Positions 44,885-54,913 of a DNA stretch of 64,000 nucleotides are shown here, piece after piece. A program made the position numbers and the translations under genes. Source of the DNA: Phaeosaccion multiseriatum (taxonomy: Eukaryota > Ochrophyta, other classes); NCBI GenBank assembly GCA_965112735.1, contig OZ218962.1:310001-374000 (forward strand), given 5' to 3'. Within the stretch, counting starts at the first letter, position 1. The number at the start of each line of letters is the position of its first letter. The notes under the pieces are model-generated. The model was not told where the DNA came from and searched no databases. It saw only the letters and a program-made list of their open reading frames with translations.

Positions 44885-45293
44885 GTACAGCGGGGAACGG
44901 CAGACAATGCAGAGAGGGGTGTCGCGAGAAAAGTTGAGGAGGCGACAGCAGCGGGGCTAATGAACGTAGACTCGACTCGGAATGACTGATGACTAAGACA
45001 GTCGGACTGACTGATGACTAAGACAGTGTGACGAAGCGTCGTGTCGTGTGAGCTCGCTCTTACGTACCGTAGGTCGACAATACCGAGACCAAAAAACTGA
45101 AATTGACAACCCTCTCCTCTCGCTTCCCCCCCGCCTCTCTGTTTCTCGCCCCGCCGCCAGGGCTTTCTCCCTTTTTTTATCGCTCCTCTTCTTTCTCTCT
45201 CTCTCTCTCTCTCTCTCTGACTCCCTCTCGTCTTTCGTTTCGCGTTCCTCTCAAAAAATGATATGAAGCACTGGCTCATTCCCTGCAGTGGTA
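44885..45293. other. Intergenic stretch without a recognised gene
   Basis: Holds tandem GACTGATGACTAAGACAGT units (44985-45025) and a CT run (45196-45218). Nothing else supported. Confidence 0.4.
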
Positions 45294-45387
45294 GGAGGAG
45301 GAGAAGCAGCACCACGATCAGCAGCCAAAGCAAGTGTTTCCTTTCGTTTGCTTTGGCTGCTGATCGTAGTGCTGCTCCTCCTCCTCC
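45294..45387. repeat. Long near-perfect inverted repeat (40-bp stem, 14-nt loop)
   Basis: Left arm 45294-45333 pairs with right arm 45348-45387 with two mismatches (one could be a G-U wobble); the inner 29 bp contain ATCAGCAGCCAAAGCAA against TTGCTTTGGCTGCTGAT. The loop is 45334-45347. A transcript would fold as a long hairpin, compatible with a small-RNA precursor. Alternatively it is the remains of a foldback element. Confidence 0.85.
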
Positions 45388-45815
45388 TCCTCCTCCTCCG
45401 CCGAAGGATATACATCGGTCCTGACACCGCCCACTCCTTAAGAACATGGACTAAGATGGACTTGCGTCCGTCACACATGTACCATCAGCAGCAGCAGCAG
45501 CAGCAGCGGCAGCAGTGTCGTTCCCGGCTCTCCTTCGCAGACACAGGAGCCACTTTCGCCTCTCAAACGCTGTAGCAGCAAAGGGGGGGGCAAGAGGGGA
45601 GGGTCAGGACACCGCTTGCGGCACGACGGGACGTTTGAGTTGGGCACCAACACGTGTCTGCCCCACGGAAGAGGAGCGCCTAGCAGGCGGGCAGGGAGTG
45701 AAGAGAGCACAAACAGACAGCACCCCGAGCTCTCTCACCCCTCTACCTACCTACCCGAGCTGTCCTCAGCCCCCCCTCCCCTCTGCCCTCCTCCCCGCCC
45801 GTCCACCCGGGTCCT
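45388..45815. other. Spacer with a possible 3' exon of the ankyrin gene
   Basis: A CTC run, an AGC run (45487-45511) and a minus-strand open frame (45471-45710: GAPLPWGRHVLVPNSNVPSC) that could follow a GCAG|GTGAGG donor near 45846 as a terminal exon of the ankyrin gene. The evidence is only splice-compatible frame, so it is left unannotated. Confidence 0.35.
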
Positions 45816-46796
45816 CTATCGTCCCGGTCCGTTCTGTCCCTCACCTGCGTCTCGGCGCCGTTTGCCTGCCTCAGCCATTATCAAGGCCGCGACATCGCCG
45901 TGGCCCCTCTCCTCCGCCATCTCCAGGGCAGTCTGACTAGCGTGCCGCCACACGTTAGGTCCTGAGATAGCGTCAAGGTCACAGCCAGCGCCAAGGAGGA
46001 CTTGCACAGATGCGAGGTGGCCCTGGGCAGAGGCGGACATCAAGGGTGTCAGCTCTCCCAGCCCTGACCTCATGTCGACGTCCGCCCCCCAGGCGAGAAG
46101 GACCCTGCAGATCTCCGATTGGTTGTAGATGGCCGCCAAGTCGAGGAGGTTATCGTCAGTGTCGTGCCCCGCCTCTGAGGCTTCCCCCACCACACCGCAC
46201 CTTTCCTCCTTGGACTCGTAGCGGTCCTTGAATTCCAACATCAGCTGCACCGCCCCCATCTCGCCGTGGCGTATCAGTTCTCTCAGCGTCACTGCGAAAT
46301 GGCTCTCGTAGATCGGGCTCTCCTTGCCTTGCCACTCCTCCAGAAACACCCGCAGCAGCGCCAGGCTTCGGCTGCGGGCGCAAAAGAGGAGCACTGATTG
46401 GTGCTCTGTGCTTGGCGGCTCTCCAGACGCTGCCTCCCATGTAAGAAGAGTCCGCAAGGCCTCGGGATTCAGGTCGTTGACAAGGGCCAGGAACACAAAC
46501 GCGATACTTGCGGTCGCAGCTCCGGAAGAGAGGAGAGCTTCCATGCAGTCCACGTGATTGTTCAAAGTCGCCAACATCAACGCGTTCATCTCACAGTCAT
46601 CGTGCGTCCGAGCCCCCGCTGCCACCAGAGCTCGAACAACCTCGACGTGCCCGGCATCCGAGGCTTCCTGCAGAGGAGACCGAGTACGTGTGCTCGCTTC
46701 GACGAGCCTGGCATCTTGTGCAATGAGAGCCTCCACCGCCGCGGTGTTCCCCTCTCCAATGGCTTCAAAAAGCGCGTCCTCCTTCGATTCTCCCAT
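45816..46796 (-). CDS. Ankyrin-repeat protein, 326 aa
   Basis: Single open frame from ATG 46796 (MGESKEDALFEAIGEGNTAA) to the stop at 45816. Ankyrin-like units are seen at about residues 8-35, 40-65 (SPLQEASDAGHVEVVRALVAAGA), 70-95 (NALMLATLNNHVDCMEALLSSGA), a degenerate middle, then LLDLAAIYNQSEICRVLLAWGADV, TPLMSASAQGHLASVQVLLGAGC and TALEMAEERGHGDVAALIM. Such domains bind proteins; no partner can be named. The last residues may belong to an intron if the GTGAGG donor near 45846 is used. It is divergent from the ABC1 kinase, with 222 bp between starts. The gene is not closely related to the ankyrin array at 61.4-63.2 kb. Confidence 0.75.
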   Translation of the reverse strand: MGESKEDALFEAIGEGNTAAVEALIAQDARLVEASTRTRSPLQEASDAGHVEVVRALVAAGARTHDDCEMNALMLATLNNHVDCMEALLSSGAATASIAFVFLALVNDLNPEALRTLLTWEAASGEPPSTEHQSVLLFCARSRSLALLRVFLEEWQGKESPIYESHFAVTLRELIRHGEMGAVQLMLEFKDRYESKEERCGVVGEASEAGHDTDDNLLDLAAIYNQSEICRVLLAWGADVDMRSGLGELTPLMSASAQGHLASVQVLLGAGCDLDAISGPNVWRHASQTALEMAEERGHGDVAALIMAEAGKRRRDAGEGQNGPGR

Positions 46797-47018
46797 CGCT
46801 CGCCGCTGCTTCCAAGGGAAAGCTCCGTGTATTACACCCTGAAGTGCCGATCAAGTGCCAAGACAGACCAAGGGTTGCGGGTTGCAAAGGGGTATCGCAA
46901 AGGGAAAATAAAGGGCAAGAGGGCGACGGATTACAACTCGGCTACCACAGATGGCGACGGACACATGAGTACGATCGATTTGAGGGGGCAGTGAGGAAAC
47001 CGTTGAGAAAAAAGGCGC
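46797..47018. promoter_or_regulatory. Divergent promoter region between ankyrin and ABC1-kinase genes
   Basis: 222 bp between two outward-facing start codons. No TATA box or repeat stands out. Confidence 0.4.
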
Positions 47019-48308
47019 ATGCCTGCACCCATGTACACACTGCTGCTGCTAGTAGTGCAGCTGCTTGTGCTGCGCGGCGCGGCGGTTGCAGCCTTCCAGG
47101 CTTCCGTAGGTCCTACTTTCAGGAGCAGGAGCGCCAGCAGCAGGATTGAGGGGAGGGGGGAGGGGGCAGCTCGTTGCAGAAGAGGGAGCTACCTTGGCGC
47201 GGTAGCGGCTCCGGCTCCCAGTAGGGGAAGCCAAGCCGAGGAGGACAAGGCCAGGATCCAGGCGGCCATCAAAAGTACAGAGTTCAACAGCCCCAAAACC
47301 GATCTGGATGAGGAACTCGAGGGAGTGGTGCTTCCCTCCGCGTTGTCGGGCTTGGAGGTGAGCTCAAGTCTTAGAGTACCTGATGGGGTAGTGAGGGAGG
47401 CATTCCCGCTCCAGGAGGCCCGCGCTGCAGTGCAGGAGTTGGAGGGACGGGTTGTACGGGCGTGTTGTAGTAGTTGTTGTACCACCCCAGCCCGTCTCAG
47501 ACGGGGGTCATTCGGCAGCCTGTGCGAGCAATTGACGCAGGACGCACGTCTGAAATTCCAGGTGTCTGCTCCTATCCATAGGCGGCAGCGTTCATGTCCT
47601 GTTTCGCTGCACCAGACCCCTTTGCACACCGACGTCCCTCAAGTCTCGTGCTGAAGGACTGACGGACGGACTGACCGACTGAATGCTTGCCTGCTCGCCT
47701 GCTTGCTGACTTCCTGCTGACTGCTCGACTAGCTGCTGACTGGCTGCCGACTGTCTGCCTGATTCCTGACTGCTTTCTGCCTGCTGCCTGCCTGCTGACT
47801 GATCGACCGTCCCTCCGCCCCTGCCCCCCTCCCCTCCCCTCCCCTCCACGCCAGCGCATCACCCGAGCCGTAACCTTTTGGAGCAATGTGGTACCCATCC
47901 TATTCAGGTAGGTAGGGAGGGTCGGCCAACAACACGCAAGGCAAGCTCTCGAGGGGTGGAAGCTCACTCACACGCACCCTCTCTACCCTCTCCACACCAC
48001 CACCCACCACACTCTCCACCACCACCACCGCCTCTCTCTCTCCCTCTCTCTCTCCTTCACTCTCTCTCTCTCTCCCATGCCTTAGATACTACATGGAGAG
48101 CAACAAGGCGGAGGGGACGGTTACAGCCGAGGATTGGGAGGCCACACACGAGTGGGGCAGTGAGAAGCTCAGCTCAACCATCATGGACCTCAAGGGATTT
48201 TACGTCAAGACGGGGCAGGTGCGTGTGTGTGTGCGCGGGATGTGGTATGCGCGAGTGTGTGTACGTGCGTGGATGTGTGTGTATGTGTGTGTCTGTGTGT
48301 GCGTGGTG

Positions 48309-48340
<32 letters not shown>

Positions 48341-50603
48341 TGTGCCCGACGCTCTTGGTCAGCGCATGCCCCCCCCTCCCTCCCGCCCGACCCGTCCCCT
48401 CCCCTCCCCTCCCCTCTCCATCAGGTCATGTCTACCCGTGTGGACCTGTTTCCTGAGCAATACACGTCTAAGCTGCAGGGCCTGCAGGACCGTGTTGACC
48501 CCATACCCATTGAAGTCGTAAAGGCCCTCGTCTCGCAGGTGATGGACAGGGAGGGGAGGGAGGGAGGGAGGGAGGAAGGGAGTGATGGATGGATGGGGGG
48601 AGGGAGGGAGGGAGGGAGGGGAGGGAGGGGGAGGGAGGGGGAGGGAGGGGGAGGGGAGGGAGGGATGGAGGGTTGGAGGGTGGGGGAGGGTGGGGCAGGG
48701 GGTGAAAGGGGAGGGGAGGGAGGGGGGCACGCACGTGATGGTTCCACGGACGTACAAACGCACTGACGTCACTCACTCACTGACTTACGAACTTGACTTT
48801 CTTGACTCGTTGACTTACTACTCCAGGAGCTGCTGGAGGGCGAGCCGCTGAGCACTTTGTTCAAGGAGTTCGACGAAAAGCCCCTGGGGAGCGCCTCCAT
48901 CGCACAGGTACAGTAGGGGGGGGGGAGGGGGGCAGAGTAGGGAGGGGGGCAGAAGGAGGGGGCACAAGGGGGCGCAGCACACGACACCGCATGCGCCTTT
49001 CGTCGTTTGGAGTCGTAGTTCTCTCCTCTCATCACCTCTGCCATCCACTGCCATCCCCCGCCATCCCCTGCCCTCCCCAGGTGCACGGTGCGGTGCTACT
49101 TGACGGGAGGAAGGTCGCCGTTAAGGTGCAACGCCCTGCAGAGGAGCCCAAGCTCAGGGGGGACATTCAGAATCTCAAGGTAGAGTAGAGGTGTATGGGC
49201 CCGCGTGGGGGGGGGGGGGGGGGTGTCAGGATCCAGAGCCTCGAGGTAGAGGAATATGGGCAGGCGGGGGTGGTGTCAGGCTTTTAGGGCCCAACTGTTG
49301 GTGTATCACCAACTGCTGCTACCGCTCTGGGCCTGCCACTTGCATGCATCAACGGGGCCGTGCTGCGCGGAGAGGGCAGTTTGGCATAGAGCAGACGCGT
49401 CTACGTATGGTGGGGAGTGAGGGGAGGTCACGCAGCTGACCCCCCCTTTCTCTCTGCTTCTCCCTCCCTCCCTCGCTCGCTCCCTCCCTCCCTCTTTCTC
49501 TCTGCTCCTCCCTCCTCTCCCTCCCTCCCCTCCTCCCTCCCTCCCCTCCTCCCTCCCTCCCTCCCTCCCTCCCTCCCTCCCTCCCTCCCTCCCTCCCACC
49601 CCCAATTCCCTCGGTCCCTCCGTCCCTCCCCACAGGCCTTCGCCCTCCGTTTCCGAGAGAGCTTGCCTGTGGACTACTTCCCCGTATTCTGTGAGCTAGA
49701 AAGGGCTCTCACCAACGAGCTCGACTTTCGAGCAGAGGCCCAGAGCACAGAGAAAATCGCCGCGAGTGTGTCCCACACCGCCGATGGAGAGCCCGCCGTG
49801 CCTCCCTTGTATGTGCCCAGGCCCATTCCCGGCCTCTGCAGCAAGCGGGTCATGATTCTCGAGTGAGTGTGTGTGCGTGTGTGCGTGTGTGCGTGTGTGC
49901 GTGTGTGCGTGTGTGCGTGCGTGCGTGCGTGCGTGCAGGGGAGTGGGTTTGGGGTGTGGTTTGGGTGTGGTTTGGGTGTGGGGCTGTCGCTTCTGGTGTG
50001 GCTCCTCTTGGGCCACCTTCCCTAAGGCCTTTCCCCCTCCCGTCCCCTCCCCCCCTCCCCTCAGGTTCTGTGAAGGCATCGGGCTGAACCGCCTTGCCGA
50101 CAAAATGGCCGAGATGGGCGTCATGGAGGCGTCTCCCGAGGCCAAGTTGCTCGGCACCAAGCTCCTCACCGCACTCACTGAGGCCTTCGGGAGGATGATT
50201 TTCGGCAGTGGCTTCCTGCACGGGGTACGATGAGTCGTCAAGTTGACGTTGAAGTTGACGTTGAAGTTGTCATTGAAGTTGAAGTTTGCGTTTGAGCCTC
50301 TCTCTTACCCTCTCGCTCTCCCTCCCTCCCTCCCTCCCTCCCTCCCTCCCTCCCTCCCTCCCTCCCTCCCTCCCCCAGGACCCCCACCCCGGCAACATCT
50401 TCCTATCTCAGGGCGGCAAGGTTGCGCTGATCGACTGCGGACAGGTCAAGCAGCTTCCTCGCTCTCAGCAGCTCAAGATGGCCACCCTCATCAGCACCAT
50501 AGGTCCGTCTGGCAAGCAACACTCTCTCCCTCCCTTCCTCGCTGCCCTCTCCTTCCACCAACACACACTCTCTCTCTCCCTCTCCCTCCCTCCCTCCCTC
50601 CCT

Positions 50604-50647
<44 letters not shown>

Positions 50648-51439
50648 CTCTCTCCCTCTCTCTCCCCCCCTCCCTCTCTCTCCCCCCTCCCACCCACCAC
50701 GCACCCACGCACCCACGCACAACCATCAGGCAAGTGGGGCCAGCCGGACGGCCCCTCAGTAGAGACTCTGGGCAAGCAAGTGGCGGACTTTGGCGTGACC
50801 ACGAAGGAGGGAGCAGGGGAAGACTGCCTCGCCGCTGCTGCGCTGCTGCTCTTTGGGCCCGCGGGATGCTCTCTGCCGGGGGGCTACAGCAATCAGGTGA
50901 GAGAGCGAGTGAGTGAGTGAGTGGGACAGTGAGTGGGTGAGTGAGTGAGTGAGTGAGCGAGTGAGTGAGTGAGTGAGTGAGTGAGTTGAGTGGGTGAGTG
51001 AGTGAGTGAGTGAGCGAGTGAGTGAGTGAGTGAGTGAGTGAGTGGGTGAGTGAGTGGGTGGGTCAGTGAGTGGGTGAGTGAGTGAGTGAGTGAATGAGTG
51101 AAGTGCAGGGTAGATATGCTTGTTGCGTTGCTTGTTTGTGTGTGTGTTGTACGTTCACTCGACCAGACATAGCAGAGACCTCAGGGGGGGGGGTGGGAGG
51201 GCTCCAGCCAAAGGGCATTGCCGTGTTTGGTACTGGCGCTAACGTATCCTCACGTAATCTTACGTACTGTCAGGAGCTGAGCCAGGAGAGCCCTCTGCGG
51301 CAACTCCTCGCCTTTCCACAGGAGCTCGTTATGATGGGCAGGGCCACCATCCTTATCAAGGTAAGGGGAGGGGGATGGCAGTGGATGGGAAGGAGAGTGG
51401 ATAGCAGTGGATGGGGAGGAGGAGGAGGAGGAGGACGTG

Positions 51440-51475
<36 letters not shown>

Positions 51476-52095
51476 AGAGGGGAGGAGGAGGAGGAGGGTG
51501 GGGGAGGACAGGGTGGTGACGGAGTGGCGGTGAGGGGTCCTTTGATGCCCTTCTTCTGTCCTCGTATCCGCGCTGACGTACCACTACGTAACACTACGTA
51601 ACACTACGTAACACTACGTAACACTACGTACCACCACACACGCTCCGTGTCCCTTCCTTCGTCTCTTGTCGCTGTCGCCCCCCTCCCCCCCCACCCCCTT
51701 CCATCTATTGCCATCCTCTCTGTGCCCCTCATCCCCCAGGGCGTGGCCTCAAAGCTCGACATCAAATGGAATCTCGGCGAGAAGTGGCGGGCAGAGGCCG
51801 AGACGTGCCTATCATGTGGGCTTGACGGCTGCTCTGTGCCTGTGTACGCCGCCGTGCCCGCCCCCCTGGGAGGCGCGTTGAGGGCATCCGACGGCGGGGA
51901 CATGTCCGCACGCCCTAAATTCAAGGTATGCGTGTTTGTATGTATGTGTTATGTATGTGTTGGATGCTACCTACATGAGCCTGCTCTACTCTTACTTAAT
52001 TGTCTCTACTCTTACGTAATTGTCTCTACTCTTAATGGAGATACTTGCTTGAGCTTGAGGGCAGGCATGTCTGTTTCGTCACCCAGAGCAGGCTG

Positions 52096-52156
<61 letters not shown>

Positions 52157-52530
52157 GGGGCTGGTGCTCTGGCTCGGTTTTCTTCCCTCATGGGACGCCC
52201 GTGAATGAATGCATTGCGACGCTAACTTGCTAACCTAACCGCTCCTGCTGTATCACCAACTTGTCCTGCTGTATCACCAACTTCTCCTGCTGTATCACCA
52301 ACTGCTACACCTCGCCTCTACAGGACGTGCGGCAGTCTCTGCAGGGCGTGGGTGGCCTTGCTCGGAGCTGGGCCTTGGGAAAAGGCCTCGAGGTGATGCC
52401 TGAGAATCTCAAGAAGAAGCTTATCGCCAGAGCCGCAGACCGAATTGAGGGCATAGAGGAGGAGGGGGGAGAGGAGGGGGGAGAGGGGGGAGATGAGGCG
52501 GTGGACAAGGCTGAGGGTGCGGGAGGGTAG
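47019..52530 (+). CDS. ABC1/ADCK-type atypical kinase with plastid-type presequence
   Basis: 13 exons: 47019-47357, 47855-47907, 48086-48218, 48425-48538, 48827-48907, 49081-49179, 49636-49862, 50065-50224, 50379-50502, 50730-50896, 51274-51360, 51740-51925, 52324-52530; 658 aa, in frame throughout. Family motifs: FYVKTGQ (KxGQ, about 170-175), SASIAQVHGAVL, VAVKVQRP (Lys about 255), NELDFRAEA, HGDPHPGN (about 401-408), ALIDCGQ (about 417-422; DCG where most kinases have DFG). ABC1 kinases regulate ubiquinone, plastoquinone or tocopherol metabolism in mitochondria and plastids. The N-terminus MYTLLLLVVQLLVLRGAAVA followed by AFQAS is a signal peptide with ASAFAP-like context, so plastid import is inferred. 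The C-terminus is acidic. An alternative exon between 47431 and 47650 is open but splits the conserved RITRAVTFW context. Confidence 0.88.
48551..48724. repeat. GGGA-rich intron tract
   Basis: Almost pure GGGAGGGA repeats in the intron between exons 4 and 5 of the ABC1 kinase. CCCT tracts of the opposite sense occur before exons 7 and 9 (49540-49596 and 50318-50375), where they act as pyrimidine tracts. Confidence 0.9.
50901..51101. repeat. GAGT tetranucleotide repeat in an ABC1-kinase intron
   Basis: GTGAGTGAGTGA run of 200 bp with GAGC and GGGT variants between exons 10 and 11. It contains dozens of potential GTGAGT donor sites directly downstream of the true one. Confidence 0.9.
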
Positions 52531-53730
52531 AGGATCGAGGGGCGGATTGAGAGTAGAGAAGGAGAGAGGGAGGTACGCTGGAGGAGAGTTACACATGAGC
52601 TCGGGGGAAAACGTCCCATCAGGCGAGCGAATGGACGCGCCTCCCGTTGTGGCGGGGGCGGGCGGGCAAGAAGGGAAGAAGACTGTTCCCGTGTTGCTGC
52701 AGGGGTTGGTTGTACGGGTTGGGAAGTCCCCCACACCACCGAAGGATTTTCCAAGTCTTTTCCCCGCGTCTTGAGGGGGAAGAGAAGAGCAAGAGAGAGA
52801 GAGAGAGAGAGAGGGGCTGCTGCATAGTTTCATTGCGAATGCATGTCTGCGCAGCAGCAGACAGTGCTGTGATGCGAGGCACTCATAGAGGAGGGAGGTG
52901 CGAGGGGCGTGGCGAAGCACACATAGAGGGGGGGGGAGGGAAGGGGAAGGGAAGGGAGGAAGCAGGGGATGGCAGCGTATGCATACAGACCTTAAAGACT
53001 TGTACGCCACCACACATTTAGAGCGTGGAGTGGCGCATACTGTACTCAGGTTATTTTCATATATCGAAATGGCATTGGTCGTCGTAGCAATTCACCTGGT
53101 CATTTGGTTAATCCCTCCTCCCCTCCCCTCCGCGCCCTAGAAGGAAAGGAGAGCAATGAGCGCTCGCCAACTCTTGTATGCCGCGCATCTCCTCCCTTGA
53201 GCAGCCCTTGAGCAGTGGGCATCGTGTGCAGCCGTACGGCGGTTCGGGCCCTCGCTCGCCCGCCGCATCTGCCCCCCCCCCCCCCCTCCTCTTTCCCCTG
53301 CCCTTCGCCCGCCCCCCTCTGAGGTACTACGAAGTACTTTCTTGTTCTTTTTGTTCTCCAGCCACCCCCCCCCCCCCCCACCTTTCCCTCCTCCGCCACT
53401 CTAGCTACAGTCTAACTACAGCTTCCTTCCCTACATGATAACGAGTGGGGACCGACCCCACCCCCTGAACCCCTCGCAATACATAATACTACGAAGTATT
53501 ACGTAACACTGCTAAGCAACCCCATCCTGCCCCCTCCCACCTTGCTCCTTTCCCTCCCTACCAACAACTAAGCCTCCTCCCACTCCACTTCCTTTTAACA
53601 TTCCCTGCAGTGCGTGTGCTTGCGTGCGTGCGTGCGTGCGTGCGCAGACGTGGCCGGCCTACCCGGGCTGTGCGTGCGGCTGTGCTGCTGTGCATCCCCA
53701 AGTGCTGTGCTGCTAGTGCTCCTGCCGTGC
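52531..53730. other. 1.2 kb spacer between two convergent genes
   Basis: No gene seen. A GA run (52792-52812), C-runs (53271-53286, 53364-53379) and several TACGTA/ACGAAGTA strings are present. The open frames are low complexity. Confidence 0.5.
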
Positions 53731-54881
53731 TTAGGCGGCAAGGCGCTGGATCAACCTCGACGCGAGAGGGGCCAAGAACGCCGCTCGGGCCTGACGTGAT
53801 CGGAGGAGGAAGGGGCAATAAGACAAGAGGTGGAAAACATTCGAAGCAACGATGGCCGGTCAGGAGCATCCCGCCAGAGGGGACAAAGGGGGAGGGGACA
53901 AAGGGGGAGGGAGGGGGGGAGGGAGGGAGGGGGGGAGGGAGGTATTCACTCACTCACTCACTCACTCACTCACTCACTCACTCACTCACTCACTCACTCA
54001 CTAATTCACTCACTCACTCACTCACTCACTCACTCACTCACTCACTCACTCACTCACTCACTCACTCACGCACTCACTCACTCACTCACTCACTCACTCA
54101 CTCACTCACTCACTCACTCACTCACTCACTCACTCACCCACTCACTCACTCACTCACTCACTCCCTCACGCACTCACCTTCTTGGCGTCGCCCATGCGCC
54201 TCTGCTTCTCCCTCACCAGTGGTTCGTGGTCGAGAACGTTCCGAGCGAAGTCTGTGCCCCAGGGGGGGGTGCGACCCGAGGGGGTGAGGAGCGCAGCAGG
54301 AATAGGAGGGGAAGGGAGGCGAGGGGAGAGGAGGCGAGGGGAGAGCAGGGAGGCCGGCAAGAAGACAAAGAAAGTGTGAGTCGGAGCCTCTGGAGTGCCC
54401 CCTCCCCTCCCCATCTCCACCGCCAATACATCCACTCGCCATCCACTGCCATCCCCTCCCCGCCCCATGCCACCCCCTCGCCCTCACCAGAGTCTCTGTA
54501 GATGAGCCCCACGACATCTTGGGGCTTCAGCCAACTCGCCAGACCGGGCCGTTTGCCGGCACCATCACCATCACCGTTGGCAGCGTGTGCCTTGGCTTTG
54601 ACTAAGGCGGTGCAGCACAGCCAGTCGAACATCTCGTCCACGTCCTCCTCACTCCAGATGTCCGGTGCTGCTGCCTCCTCCTGCTCCGCCTGCTTCTTCT
54701 CCGCTTCCTCCTCCTCTTCCTCCTCCTGTTCTTTCTCCTCCTCTTCCTCCTCCTCTTCCTCCTCCTGTTCTTTCTCCTCCTCTTCTTCTTCCCCCTCCTC
54801 CTCCTCCTCTTCCTCCTCCTCCTCCTCCTCCTCCTCCTCCTCCGCCTCCTCCTCCTCCTCCTCCTCCTCCTCCTCCTCCTG

Positions 54882-54913
<32 letters not shown>

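Noticed and set aside
47431-47654. Extra exon of the ABC1 kinase (open frame with Cys-rich segment)
   Set aside because: A CAG acceptor exists, but direct joining of 47357 to 47855 gives the family's conserved RITRAVTFW context without it.
53944-54175. Repeat array as a possible CRISPR or satellite
   Set aside because: A simple ACTC tetranucleotide run with no spacers, inside a nuclear intron.
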